NCBI GenBank assembly: GCA_028289325.1
Contig: JANQQN010000172.1
Span: 1-63,192, forward strand
Source: Myxococcota bacterium
GTDB lineage: Bacteria > Myxococcota > Kuafuiibacteriia > Kuafuiibacteriales > Kuafuiibacteriaceae
Direction: 5' to 3'
Length of the DNA: 63,192 nucleotides
Notes under the pieces: model-generated
The model's database searches: none
What the model saw: the letters and a program-made list of their open reading frames with translations, nothing else
What the model was told of the DNA's origin: nothing
Part shown: positions 1 to 9,184 of the stretch, piece by piece
Numbering within the stretch: the stretch's first letter is position 1
Layout: each line of letters opens with the position of its first letter
Program-made: the position numbers and the translations under genes

Positions 1-409
1 CGGTGGACCATTTCGCTCGGCGCCATCCGCGCTCGGTATCCGCTTCCACGTCCACCGGCCGCATGACGCCCATGAACAGCCGTTGCCCGTCGCGCTTCAC
101 TTCGTTCACCCACATCTCCATCGCGATCGAGCGGCCGCCGCGATGGCGGCCGATCACCCGCCGCCGCCGATTGAGAATGGAGCCGGTCCCGGTTCCTACG
201 TACCGAGCCATGTGTTCGTCGTGCTCGCTGCGCTGGTCGGATCCCATGAGCTCTCCGACCGAGCGGCCCAAGATCTCGTATGCCTGGTAGCCGAACAGAG
301 TTTCGGCGGCGGGGTTGAAGCGGAGAACGTGGCCGAGGGAATCGATGATCACCACTGCGTCTTGAACGACGTCCACCAGCGAATACAGATCGGTCGTATC
401 CTCCACCAT
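1..409 (-). CDS. PAS domain signalling protein (5' part, truncated by window edge)
   Basis: Reading the complement from an ATG at 409 gives an open frame that runs off the left edge (about 136 residues seen). It begins MVEDTTDLYSLVDVVQDAV and continues as a PAS fold: VVIIDSLGHVLRFNPAAETL, then FGYQAYEILGRSVGELM, then a GSILNRRRRVIGRHRGG segment typical of a PAS core and its C-terminal strands. PAS domains sense redox, light or small ligands and usually sit in front of a histidine kinase, GGDEF or sigma54 module; that output domain lies outside the window. The frame is open upstream to a TAG at 533-535, but I see no other good start. It follows the aminopeptidase and an NtrC-type response regulator on the same strand, so a kinase output partner is plausible but not shown. 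Confidence 0.75.
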   Translation of the reverse strand, partial: MVEDTTDLYSLVDVVQDAVVIIDSLGHVLRFNPAAETLFGYQAYEILGRSVGELMGSDQRSEHDEHMARYVGTGTGSILNRRRRVIGRHRGGRSIAMEMWVNEVKRDGQRLFMGVMRPVDVEADTERGWRRAKWST

Positions 410-532
410 ACGGCGGTAGGAATCGGCCCCCGGGTGACCGAAGCTAGCCCGGCGCCGGATACCGGGAGGGATGAGCGGCTCGGTGCGCCGTTCCGAGGCG
501 CACCTCGGTTTGGGTCCCGACCCGAGACTCCG

Positions 533-1912
533 CTAGGCGAGCTGAAAGTGACTCGCGAGGCCGCGATAGAGCGCGCGTAGGCCCATCGCTTCTCCGCCAT
601 AAGGTCGGCCTGGACGATGGTCCGTGTTCCACGCCATCACGTCGATGTGACCCCACTTGGTATCGGGTTCGACGAAAGACTCGAGAAACAAGGCGGCGGT
701 GATCGCCCCTCCGAATCGGGTGGAGCCGGTGCTGGAGATGTCGGCGACCTTGCTTTCGAGATGACGACGGTACGGCTGGTGTAGCGGCAGCCGCCACAGC
801 GGGTCACCGGCCTGCGTCGACCCGTCGAGGAGCGATTGGGCCAGCGTGTCGTCGTTGCTGAACAACACAGGGACTTCGGTGCCGAGGGCGACCCGCGCCG
901 CGCCGGTCAGGGTGGCGACGTCGATGAGGACGTCGGGCGATTCGCGCTCCGCTTCCGCAAGCGCGTCGCAGAGGATCAGGCGTCCTTCGGCGTCGGTATT
1001 ACCGACCTCGACGGTGAGGCCCTTACGGGTCGGCAGTACATCGAGGGGCCGAAAGCTATCCCCGGAGACCGCGTTCTCCACCGCGGGGACCAGCACTCGA
1101 AGCCGAACCCGCCACTTCGAGGCCATGATCGCGTGGGCGAGACCCAACACGATCGCTGCCCCGCCCATGTCCTTCTTCATCAGGATCATGCCGCTGGACG
1201 GCTTGAGGTCGAGCCCCCCGGAGTCGAACACGACGCCTTTGCCCACCAAAGTGAGCTTCGGATCCCGGGGCCGGCCCCATCGGACGTCGATGAGACACGG
1301 GGCCCGGCTGCTCGCTCGACCCACCGCGTGCACCGCGGGGTAGCCTTTCTCCAGCAGCTGCGCCCCTTTCGTAACCGTGACCTTGGCGTCGAACGGTCGC
1401 GCCATCTTTCGCGCCGCCGCCGCGAGATCCGCGGGCCCGAGGTCGCCGGCGGGGGTGTTGATGAGGTCCCGCGCCAAGAAGATGCCTTCCAGCAGGCGAG
1501 TGATTTCCGCCCGATCGACGTCGGGCCATACCAAGGTCGTCTGTCGAACCGCCTTCGTCGACTTGAATCGGTCGAATGCGTACGCACCCAGACCCCAGCC
1601 AAGGGCGGCCGCGTGGGCGCGATCAGGGGCCATTCCGTCCGGAAGACTGTACCGCCCCTCCGGCAGCCGGGTCGGCAGCCCGGCGAAGTCCCATGGGGTT
1701 ACGGGCTCGCCGACGCAAACGAGCGCGCCTTTGACCGCGCCGTCAGGCCCCGGTAGCAGCACCGACGCGCCGGGTTCCGGCTTGAACGCTTGGCTGCGGA
1801 TCCAGTTCTGGGTCGCTGACTCTTCGAAGCGAAACCACTCGTCGAAGCCATCTTTCGAAACGACGTGGATAGGAATCGTCTGGCGCGTGGCCCGCGCGGC
1901 GAAGAAGAGCAT
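533..1912 (-). CDS. Leucyl aminopeptidase family protein (peptidase M17)
   Basis: A cytosolic two-metal aminopeptidase that removes N-terminal residues from peptides. The C-terminal catalytic half carries the M17 hallmarks: VGKGVVFDSGGLDLKP (catalytic Lys and metal Asp, about residues 223-238), KKDMGGAA, and the signature NTDAEGRL (about 305-312) with the second metal Asp/Glu and catalytic Arg. The N-terminal domain is short and poorly conserved, as in the cytosol aminopeptidase / PepB-like branch; about 459 residues fits the family. I chose the ATG at 1912 because related proteins begin close to the IPIHVV strand; a GTG at 1945 would add 11 residues. Its start lies a short way (34-67 bp depending on start) from the stop of the response-regulator gene, so the two are probably cotranscribed. 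Confidence 0.9.
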   Translation of the reverse strand: MLFFAARATRQTIPIHVVSKDGFDEWFRFEESATQNWIRSQAFKPEPGASVLLPGPDGAVKGALVCVGEPVTPWDFAGLPTRLPEGRYSLPDGMAPDRAHAAALGWGLGAYAFDRFKSTKAVRQTTLVWPDVDRAEITRLLEGIFLARDLINTPAGDLGPADLAAAARKMARPFDAKVTVTKGAQLLEKGYPAVHAVGRASSRAPCLIDVRWGRPRDPKLTLVGKGVVFDSGGLDLKPSSGMILMKKDMGGAAIVLGLAHAIMASKWRVRLRVLVPAVENAVSGDSFRPLDVLPTRKGLTVEVGNTDAEGRLILCDALAEAERESPDVLIDVATLTGAARVALGTEVPVLFSNDDTLAQSLLDGSTQAGDPLWRLPLHQPYRRHLESKVADISSTGSTRFGGAITAALFLESFVEPDTKWGHIDVMAWNTDHRPGRPYGGEAMGLRALYRGLASHFQLA

Positions 1913-1979
1913 CGCGCACCAGCGTCGCCCATCGACCCTGGTCACGCAACTTTGCGAACGTCGACGCCACCGGCCGCGA

Positions 1980-3407
1980 TCAGCTCTGTTGACCCTTCTT
2001 GAGGCCGAGCTGTTTCAGCTTCTTGTGGAGGTTCGTCCGCTCGATGCCCAGCACTTCCGCCGTTCGCGTAACGTTCCAATCGGTTTCCTTGAGCTTGCGG
2101 AGGATGTAGTCGCGCTCGACCATCTCTCGCAGCTCGCGGAGGGTAGGGTGACCATAGCGAGTCAGATCGATCAGTCCCGAACCCGGTTCCGAGTCAGCCG
2201 ACGGAGGCGGCCGTTGGTCCGCGGAACGGCTCATCGACGGGGGGAGGTCTTTGAGCTGGACGGGGTTATCGGCCAGGATCACCAGTCGCTCGGTGAGGTT
2301 TCGAAGCTCTCGCACGTTGCCGGGGAACGAGTAGCGCCGGATAGCATCGGCGGCCTCGGGAGTGACGGTGACCGGAGGCTCGATGGCGTGCTCGGCGGAC
2401 ACTTGGGTCAGAAAAGCGTTCAACAGCAGAAGAATGTCGTCGCCCCGGTCGCGTAGCGGCGGCGACTCGATCGGCACCACGGACAGACGAAAATAGAGGT
2501 CTTCCCGGAAGTTGCCTTGCCGAACCTCCTCCTCCAGATCTTTGTTCGTCGCCGCCAAGACCCTCACGTCGACGACGAATGCTTTCTCGCCGCCGACTCG
2601 GATCACCTCCCCGGTCTGCAGAGCCCTCAGCACCTTGGCCTGGGCATCGAGGCTCATGTCGCCGATTTCGTCGAGGAACAAGGTCCCGCCGTCGGCGAGC
2701 TCGAACCGGCCGCGCTTGCGCTGTACGGCCCCGGAAAACGCACCGCGTTCGTGACCGAACAGCTCGCTTTCGATGAGTTCGGCCGGGATCGCCGCACAGT
2801 TGACCTTGACGAACGGGCCGTTCGATCGCTTCGACGCGCGGTGGATGGCTCGCGCGATGAGCTCTTTGCCGGTCCCGGATTCTCCGGTGATGAGGACCCG
2901 CACTCCGGTCCCCGCCACCTTGGCGATCTGCCGTTTGACCTGCTCGATGGGCGGGGAGTGGCCGAGCATCTCTTCGTCGCCGCCCTCCGCGGCTTCGAGG
3001 GCCCGGATTCGCGCCGCCAACGCCCGCCGTTCGATGGCGTTCTTCACCGTGACCAGCACCCGCTCCCGACTCAGCGGTTTCTCCATGAAATCGGAGGCGC
3101 CGATATTCATGGCTCGAACCGCTTCTTCGATCGTGGCGTGGCCGCTGATCATCAGGACGGGAATGTCGCCGTGCTCCTCGCGGATTTTTTCGAGCGCGGT
3201 GAGCCCGTCGATGCCCGGCATCCGAACGTCGAGGAGGATCACGTCGATCAACCCTTGGTTGAGCCGAGGAAGAAAGGCCTCCGCCGACTCGAAGGTCTCG
3301 ACCTCGTAACCTTCGCCTTCGAGGACCATGGACAGTGTCCGCCGGATGTTGCGTTCGTCGTCGACGACCACGACTCGGCGGCCAATCGGATCGGCGCCAT
3401 CGGACAT
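1980..3407 (-). CDS. Sigma54-dependent response regulator (NtrC family)
   Basis: A three-domain transcription activator of 475 residues. The receiver domain (1-125) has acidic residues at 16-17, phospho-acceptor Asp60 in ILLDVRMPG and Lys110. The AAA+ domain has Walker A GESGTGKE (175-182), Walker B TLFLDEIGD (242-250) and an arginine-rich end. The C-terminus is a Fis-type helix-turn-helix (NVTRTAEVLGIERTNLHKKL). The sigma54-contact loop reads GAFSGA (222-227) instead of the canonical GAFTGA, a conservative Thr to Ser change that some active family members may tolerate. I chose ATG 3407 over the upstream frame start because the receiver strand begins shortly after it. The cognate kinase is not identified; the truncated PAS protein two genes downstream is a candidate. 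It is divergent from mgtE. Confidence 0.93.
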   Translation of the reverse strand: MSDGADPIGRRVVVVDDERNIRRTLSMVLEGEGYEVETFESAEAFLPRLNQGLIDVILLDVRMPGIDGLTALEKIREEHGDIPVLMISGHATIEEAVRAMNIGASDFMEKPLSRERVLVTVKNAIERRALAARIRALEAAEGGDEEMLGHSPPIEQVKRQIAKVAGTGVRVLITGESGTGKELIARAIHRASKRSNGPFVKVNCAAIPAELIESELFGHERGAFSGAVQRKRGRFELADGGTLFLDEIGDMSLDAQAKVLRALQTGEVIRVGGEKAFVVDVRVLAATNKDLEEEVRQGNFREDLYFRLSVVPIESPPLRDRGDDILLLLNAFLTQVSAEHAIEPPVTVTPEAADAIRRYSFPGNVRELRNLTERLVILADNPVQLKDLPPSMSRSADQRPPPSADSEPGSGLIDLTRYGHPTLRELREMVERDYILRKLKETDWNVTRTAEVLGIERTNLHKKLKQLGLKKGQQS

Positions 3408-3540
3408 TTCGTGGATGCTAGCAGAAGGGGGCCTCGATATGGGCGTTCCGCACGAGGAGACCGCGGTCATGCCGAGGTCATCCGGTACAGGGGAGGGATC
3501 GGGCTTGACGGCCCCAGAAGTTCACCAGTAGGGCGGCCGC

Positions 3541-4902
3541 ATGGATCCCGGGCGCGCCGTCGACGAAGACATCGACGAGCTGGAAATGCTGACCCAACCC
3601 GGGCGCGAAGACGATCTGCGAACTTTCCTCCTGCTGCTTCACCCCGCGGACGTCGCCGAGCTCCTGGGCCACGTTCACGAACAGACCGCTCTGTCCATCC
3701 TCCGCCACCTCGACCCCGAGCGGGCGGCAGAGATGGTGTCGGAGCTCGACCCCTACGACCAGGAGCGCATCCTCAAGCTCGTCAAGCCCGAGGAGCTCGG
3801 CTCGATCGTCGGCGAGATGGAGACCGACGACGCGGCGGACCTCCTTCAGGAGCTCGACAAGGCGACCGCGGACCGCATCCTCGCCAGCCTGCCGTCAGAC
3901 GACCGCGACGACGTGGCCAAGCTCCTGCGGTACGACCCTGACACCGCCGGCGGCATCATGCAGACCGAGCTGGTGGCGGTGCCCCTGACCGCGACCGTCG
4001 GCGACGCGGTGGAGGCGGTTCGGGAGGCCGCGAACGAGGTCGACATCATTTCCGTGTTCGTCGTCGACGAACGGGGCCGATACGCAGGAAACCTTGCGCT
4101 TCAGGACCTCGTCTTATCGTCGGCGGAAGCCTCGGTGGCCCGAGCGATGGAGGCCAAGGTCGTCGAGGTCGACCCCAAGCTCGACCAGGAAGAGGTCGCC
4201 AAGATCTTCGACCGGTACTCGCTGGTGGAGCTCGGGGTCGTCGATGCCGACGGCCGACTCATCGGCCGGATCACCGCCGATGACGTGCACGAGGTCCTGG
4301 TCGAAGAGGCCGAGGAAGACTTCCTGAAGATGGCTGGCACCGCCGCCGAGCCGGAGGTCATCTACTCCGACCACGTGTTCCGGATCGTCGGCCAGCGGCT
4401 GCCGTGGCTGATGTCGACGTTCTTCGCGGGGCTCCTGGCGTCCTACATTCTGCAGTCGGCGAGGACGATCTACGAGTCGGCGGTCGTGCTGCTGATGTTC
4501 GTTCCGGTGATCACCGGCATGAGCGGTAACGTAGGCACCCAGTCGGCGATGATCATGATTCAGGGCATGGCCGCCGGACACGTCGACAAGGACGCGCTGT
4601 TTCGGGCGATCCTGAAAGACATCACGGTGAGCGCGATTATGGCGGTCATCTGCGGCCTGACCGTCACCGCGATCGTGACCCTGTGGAAAGGCCATCCCGC
4701 GTTGGGGCTGTGCGTAGGGCTCGCGCTGACCTGCTCCATGACCACCGCCAGCGTCCTGGGGAGCACGGAGCCAGCCCTCCTCAAGCGGGCGGGCATCGAT
4801 CCCGCCGTGGCCGCCGGGCCCCTGATCACTTCGATCAACGACATCTCAGGCGTGATAATCTTCACTCTGATCTCGACCATGTTCCTCGAGTTTCTGAAGT
4901 GA
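3541..4902 (+). CDS. mgtE: Magnesium transporter MgtE
   Basis: A Mg2+ channel/transporter of 453 residues. The N domain is a helical superhelix (about 1-130, repeated LHPADVAELL and LDPERAAEMV type motifs). Then come two CBS domains (about 135-255, with TAGGIMQTELVAV and RYSLVELGVVDADGRLIGRI) that gate the pore by binding Mg2+. The C-terminal five-helix membrane domain (about 280-453) carries the family motifs SGNVGTQS and PAVAAGPLITSINDISG, which line the pore. Length and domain order match characterised MgtE. The start is the ATG just after a GC-rich leader; the start codon of the next gene overlaps its stop (GTGA). I see no M-box-like structure in the 133 bp upstream. Confidence 0.96.
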   Translation: MDPGRAVDEDIDELEMLTQPGREDDLRTFLLLLHPADVAELLGHVHEQTALSILRHLDPERAAEMVSELDPYDQERILKLVKPEELGSIVGEMETDDAADLLQELDKATADRILASLPSDDRDDVAKLLRYDPDTAGGIMQTELVAVPLTATVGDAVEAVREAANEVDIISVFVVDERGRYAGNLALQDLVLSSAEASVARAMEAKVVEVDPKLDQEEVAKIFDRYSLVELGVVDADGRLIGRITADDVHEVLVEEAEEDFLKMAGTAAEPEVIYSDHVFRIVGQRLPWLMSTFFAGLLASYILQSARTIYESAVVLLMFVPVITGMSGNVGTQSAMIMIQGMAAGHVDKDALFRAILKDITVSAIMAVICGLTVTAIVTLWKGHPALGLCVGLALTCSMTTASVLGSTEPALLKRAGIDPAVAAGPLITSINDISGVIIFTLISTMFLEFLK

Positions 4903-5633
4903 GCACGCTCGTCGACACCCTCGCTCTTCGGCCCGCCGACGTCGCCGGAGCCCAGTACATTGGGCTGTGGGTGATCGCGATCGTCGCGGTGTCGGTCGTA
5001 CGGCCGCCGGTATTTCTGCGGGGGCTGGATCCCGAGCTGATCCCCGATCGGACCCGCGCTTTCGCGTGGTTCTATCAGCGCCTGTACGCGGCCATGGTCC
5101 TGGGCTGCGCGGCGTGGCTGGGGGTGAGTCTCAGCGACGGCGGTCCGAGCGACTTCGGCTTCGCGTGGGGCCGGATCGACCGGGCCCTGGGTCTCATCGC
5201 GGGGATCATCCTCGTCGCCAGCCCGGCCTTCATGGCCCTCCAAGGACGCGAAGCCCTGGCCAAGACCTACCCGGAGATCCGAATTCGGCGTTGGACCGGC
5301 CGCCTGCTGAGCAACAACCGAACCACGTGGGTGGCGTACCTGAGTGCATACGAGGGCCTGCTGCGTGGGGTCTGCCTGTTTGGCATCGCCGCATGGTCCA
5401 GTCCCCTGCTCGCGGTGCTGCTGACCAGCGCCCTGGACATCAGCGCCCACGCCCGGCGCCCGCCGGGGGAGGTCGCCGCTCGCGTCCCGCTGGCGCTGGC
5501 GCTCGGGGTCGGGACGCTGTGGAGCGGAAGCGTGCTCGGGGCCTGCGTGGCCCAGTCGTTGCTGATGCTGACCGCGGAGACCCTCGGCCGGTCGGCTTCG
5601 GCCGGGCTCAGCCCGCGCGAGCGCCGCTCATGA
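4899..5633 (+). CDS. Polytopic membrane protein, degenerate CPBP/CAAX-protease-like
   Basis: A 244-residue protein with about six to seven hydrophobic segments (such as YIGLWVIAIVAVSVV, MVLGCAAWLGVSL, GLIAGIILVASPAFM). The GTG start overlaps the mgtE stop by four bases, so translation is probably coupled. The arrangement YEGLLRG ... LLTSALDISAHAR ... LGACVAQSLL resembles the EExxxRG / FxxxH / HxxN(D/Q) motifs of CPBP intramembrane proteases. However, the first Glu pair is reduced to one Glu and the last His position is not conserved, so it may be inactive or only distantly related. The function, and any role in Mg2+ transport, is unknown. The last 26 bases overlap the end of the convergent PilZ gene. 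Confidence 0.6.
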   Translation: MSTLVDTLALRPADVAGAQYIGLWVIAIVAVSVVRPPVFLRGLDPELIPDRTRAFAWFYQRLYAAMVLGCAAWLGVSLSDGGPSDFGFAWGRIDRALGLIAGIILVASPAFMALQGREALAKTYPEIRIRRWTGRLLSNNRTTWVAYLSAYEGLLRGVCLFGIAAWSSPLLAVLLTSALDISAHARRPPGEVAARVPLALALGVGTLWSGSVLGACVAQSLLMLTAETLGRSASAGLSPRERRS

Positions 5634-7020
5634 CCACCCGCTCGAGATCCGGGTCGATCACGAACCCCAGCCGCTTGGCCTGACCGAGGTGCGCGCGGGC
5701 CAACCGGTAGTCTCCCTTGCGTGCGAAGAGCTCGGCCAGCCGGTAGTGGGCGGCGGGATGATGGGGGGCGACCGCGGCGACCCCTCGCACGATGTCGATG
5801 GCCTCCTCGAGCCGTCGGGTATCTCCCCAGGCCGACAGCAGCGCCGACAACGCGAGGCGCGCGGTGATGTTTTCGGCACCGTTGGCCGCGCGGGCGACCC
5901 GGGCTCTGGCCACCGCGATCTCCCGGTCGAGTCGCGATCCGCGGCTCGATCCGGTTCGAAGCCCCAGCGCCTCGTCGAGCCGCCGACGGTCGAAACGAAC
6001 GGGGGTCGGGGACGGCGAACGGTTCATCGATGGCGTACGCGGCAGCGGAGGTGGGGTCCGGGGAGGCGCGCCAGCGGGGGTGGCCATCGCTTCCGCCGCC
6101 TCGATGAAAAACGGCGCAAAGACCGAGGGCCGGGTGATCGGCGGCATCGCGGTCGTCAAGTGCGGCGGGGGCGCGTTCACCGTCGGCTCCTCTTCTTCGG
6201 GGGGCGTCAGGTCGGGTTCGAGGGGTGCGAAGTCGATCACTACCGATTCGAAGGGGCCGGTGCCCTCGGTCTCGGCGAGCGGACCACGCTGAACCTCGGG
6301 CTCCAGATCGCCGCCCAACGACACCTCCTCCTGAATCTGGCCGTCACCGCTCCTGACGAACGCATGAAAGGCCTCCTTGAGGGCGGGATCGAGACCGGGC
6401 AATCCGATCTCGAGCCGCGCGCCGCCCGAACGAGCGCGGCCGACGGACAGAACCTCGCCGTCGAGAAGCCAGTGGCCTCCGGACTTCGGATGAATGACCA
6501 TGAGCTCGACGACGGCGCCCGGCGGCCGCTCGATCTCCGCCTCGATCCGGACCTGAGCTCGGGCCAGCTCGCCGAAGAAGAACGTCCATAGCCGGTCGGT
6601 GTCTCGAGGACGGATCAGAAAGGTCGCGACCTCGTCCTCGCCGGGGATCACCGTCGGGTCGACCGCAGGCCCGGACGACGGCGCCGGCCGCTGACTACGC
6701 AAGAAAGCTTGCCACCGCTCCTGTGACTTAGTGTCGAACAGGAAAAACTCGAGGCCCATGTGTTGACGCGCAAGTCCGGTCTTTGGGTCGACGACGACGC
6801 CGTTCCGCGCGACCATCGCCGTCACCGCGATGACCACGTCCGAATCCGGAAGCTCGATCTCGAGCTCGACGTACCGGCGCAGCGGTCGAGCCGCGTCGGC
6901 CCAGACCGAAACACCATGCGCGGATACGTCCACGGTGACCGTGCGCGTTCCACCGTGGGCGTCCTTCAGCCACACCGGAAGGGCGATGGCCGAACGGACA
7001 GATCGTCTCCGGTTCTCCAT
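5608..7020 (-). CDS. PilZ domain protein with C-terminal TPR-like repeats
   Basis: A 470-residue cytoplasmic protein. The N-terminal PilZ domain (about 1-115) keeps the c-di-GMP motifs: NRRRSVR (RxxxR) and DVSAHG ((D/N)xSxxG). A second PilZ-like beta module follows (about 130-230: VATFLIRPRDTDRLWTF, GAVVELMVIHPKSGGHWLL), as in myxobacterial PilZ proteins with paired domains. Next is a Pro/Glu-rich linker (about 245-330), then a helical TPR-like end (AHYRLAELFARKGDYRLARA). It probably reads cyclic di-GMP and passes the signal to a partner through the TPR. ATG 7020 is preferred because the conserved PilZ arginines follow at once; ATG codons at 7035 and 7038 are alternatives. It is divergent from the lytic transglycosylase with essentially no intergenic space. 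Confidence 0.82.
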   Translation of the reverse strand: MENRRRSVRSAIALPVWLKDAHGGTRTVTVDVSAHGVSVWADAARPLRRYVELEIELPDSDVVIAVTAMVARNGVVVDPKTGLARQHMGLEFFLFDTKSQERWQAFLRSQRPAPSSGPAVDPTVIPGEDEVATFLIRPRDTDRLWTFFFGELARAQVRIEAEIERPPGAVVELMVIHPKSGGHWLLDGEVLSVGRARSGGARLEIGLPGLDPALKEAFHAFVRSGDGQIQEEVSLGGDLEPEVQRGPLAETEGTGPFESVVIDFAPLEPDLTPPEEEEPTVNAPPPHLTTAMPPITRPSVFAPFFIEAAEAMATPAGAPPRTPPPLPRTPSMNRSPSPTPVRFDRRRLDEALGLRTGSSRGSRLDREIAVARARVARAANGAENITARLALSALLSAWGDTRRLEEAIDIVRGVAAVAPHHPAAHYRLAELFARKGDYRLARAHLGQAKRLGFVIDPDLERVVMSGARAG

Positions 7021-7036
7021 AGTTAGGCGTCCCATC

Positions 7037-9184
7037 ATGACAAGCCGCGGCCGATTCCACCACCGTCCGCCGACGGTTCGCCGAGTCGGCCTCCTTGTGG
7101 GGTTAATTCTCGCGATCCCATCGGTGGTCCCCACGCCAGCCACCGCGAACGGAGCGGCATCCAGCCTCCGTCCCCGACCGGATTCTCCGCTGGCCATCGC
7201 GGTCGCCGCGATGGCCGCCGGCGACCCGGAGGTGACCTTGGATACCCTCGATGGCTATCAGGGCGCCGGCCAGGCGCTCGCCACCCATCTGCAGGCCCAG
7301 GCGCACTGGAAGCTCGGGCGCCGCGACCTCGCCGTCAAGCTGTGGGAAGGAATGCGACTGCCGGCCGGGTGCCGCGCGTCGGGCGCACATCCGCTGGCGA
7401 AGCGGGTGCGTGTGGCCCGCGCCGCCCTCCTCGCCGACAAAGACCCCGTCGCCGCCGCCGAGCAGCTGCTGGCCTTGCCCTCCGAGGCGGGTCATCTCGC
7501 GGCCGCGGTCGAGCTCCTCAGCGAAGGTCAAGTAACCAAGCGCGTGGACGACGCCGTGGGCCGGTTGCTGATCGAGTTTCCCGCCGCGAAGGAGACGCTG
7601 GTCGCGGCCCGCAGTCTGGGACCCGATGGCGTGCAAGCCCACCTCGTGTCCATTCAGCGGCGCCTCGCGCGGCTACGAAACCTGGTGAAGGCCAACGCGA
7701 ACGAGAAGGCCGCCCGGGAGGCGAAAGCGCTCCTGGCCGACCTCCCCGCCCAACGCCCGAGCCGGTGTGAGGTCACGTACCTTCAGGGCCGAACGGCACG
7801 GAAGCGGCGGCGATACGAGGAGGCCGTCAAAACCTTGCGCCAGGCCCGGAAGACCTGCGCAGACAAAGCCGGCGAATCCCGGGAGTTTCTCCTTCGCAGC
7901 ACCCTCCTGCTGACCCAGGTTCACGCGATCCTCGGCGACGTCGACGAGCTCAAGTCGTTGGTCCGGTGGATGGGCAAACACCATCGAACCCACCGATTTA
8001 CCGACGACGCGCGCTTTCTGTACGCCGACGCCCTCGACCGGAAAGGGCGGTGGCGGCAAGCCAAACAGCAGTACGACCTCGTCGCTCACACCCCCGGCTC
8101 TGACCATGCGACCATCGCCGCGTGGCGAGTCGCATGGCGGGCGATCCGTGACGACCGAAAGCGAGAAGCGGTCAAGCGGTTGCGGCGGATCATCAAGAAG
8201 CCCGCGGACCGTAAGGAGGAGCACCTCAGGGCCGAGTACTGGCTCGCCCGTCTCGACGAAAAGCGTGCCCCCAGCCGGGCGACCGACCGTTATCTGCGCC
8301 TCACCCGCCGGCCTTCCTTCTATGGCTGGCTCGCCCTCGACCGCCTGCGGACGTTCGAGCCGAAGGCCGCGAAAGCCGCCGAGTCGTCGTTGATCGCCGC
8401 CGCCACCGCTACCGTCGCGCCCCAGATTTCGGACCGGGTCACCGGCTCGGATGCTTTTCGGTCGGCCGAAGCGTACGCACAGGCGGGTGAGCCCCAGCTC
8501 GCCGCGTGGTCCCTGACCCGCATCAACTGTGAGGCTTCGGGCCCCGACGCCGCGCTGTCGATCGCCATCGCGCTGGAGGCGGTGGGCGCGTTTGCCGATG
8601 CCCAAAACCAGATCCGGCGACGCACGTCACTGCTGTCGGGCCCTCTGCGCGCCCAGACCGTCGCTCGGTGGCGAGCCGCGTACTCCCGGCCGTTTCGGCC
8701 GGAGATCGCCGCTGCGGCGAAGGCGGCGAAGATCGACGAGCTCCTGATGACCGCGATCGTGCGCGAGGAGTCGAAGTTCGACCCCGAGGTCGTGTCGTGG
8801 GCCGGCGCGACGGGGCTCGCCCAGCTGATGGGCCCCACCGCCAGCGCCGCTCACGAGCAGGTCTACGACAAACCGCTCGACCTCGACCGGCTGACCGAAC
8901 CGGGACTCAACGTGCGACTGGGCGCTCACGTATTGGGGCAGGGTCTCCGCAGCTTCAAAAACCCCATTGTGGCCATCGGTGCATACAACGGGGGTTACGG
9001 CTTGCTCAGGCGGAGCCTGAGCACCAAAAAAGAGCCTCTGGAGCGGTGGATCGAGGACTTCGGGGTTCGCGAAACCCGCCGATACATGAAACGGGTGACG
9101 GAAACCTGGGGCGTGTACCGCTTGCTCTATGATTCCGAGAACCGATTCATCGACCTTCCGACGTCCGTTGCACGCCGACGTTGA
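7037..9184 (+). CDS. Soluble lytic murein transglycosylase (Slt70-type)
   Basis: An exported peptidoglycan-cleaving enzyme of 715 residues. It has an N-terminal signal peptide (RRVGLLVGLILAIPSVV ... ATANG) and a long alpha-helical superhelix (about 50-550) of TPR-like repeats, as in Slt70. The C-terminal SLT goose-lysozyme-like domain starts near residue 568. The catalytic Glu is residue 577 in IVREESKFDP, followed by GATGLAQLMGPTA and AIGAYNGGYG, all family hallmarks. It cleaves the MurNAc-GlcNAc bond to give 1,6-anhydroMurNAc products, a substrate class for NagZ, which is encoded at 54627-55718. ATG 7037 is chosen because the signal peptide follows directly. The stop codon lies inside the Fur box of the feo operon. 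Confidence 0.92.
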   Translation: MTSRGRFHHRPPTVRRVGLLVGLILAIPSVVPTPATANGAASSLRPRPDSPLAIAVAAMAAGDPEVTLDTLDGYQGAGQALATHLQAQAHWKLGRRDLAVKLWEGMRLPAGCRASGAHPLAKRVRVARAALLADKDPVAAAEQLLALPSEAGHLAAAVELLSEGQVTKRVDDAVGRLLIEFPAAKETLVAARSLGPDGVQAHLVSIQRRLARLRNLVKANANEKAAREAKALLADLPAQRPSRCEVTYLQGRTARKRRRYEEAVKTLRQARKTCADKAGESREFLLRSTLLLTQVHAILGDVDELKSLVRWMGKHHRTHRFTDDARFLYADALDRKGRWRQAKQQYDLVAHTPGSDHATIAAWRVAWRAIRDDRKREAVKRLRRIIKKPADRKEEHLRAEYWLARLDEKRAPSRATDRYLRLTRRPSFYGWLALDRLRTFEPKAAKAAESSLIAAATATVAPQISDRVTGSDAFRSAEAYAQAGEPQLAAWSLTRINCEASGPDAALSIAIALEAVGAFADAQNQIRRRTSLLSGPLRAQTVARWRAAYSRPFRPEIAAAAKAAKIDELLMTAIVREESKFDPEVVSWAGATGLAQLMGPTASAAHEQVYDKPLDLDRLTEPGLNVRLGAHVLGQGLRSFKNPIVAIGAYNGGYGLLRRSLSTKKEPLERWIEDFGVRETRRYMKRVTETWGVYRLLYDSENRFIDLPTSVARRR

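Noticed and set aside
3408-3540. M-box (Mg2+) riboswitch ahead of mgtE
   Set aside because: The 133-bp region is too short and shows no clear multi-stem fold typical of that riboswitch.
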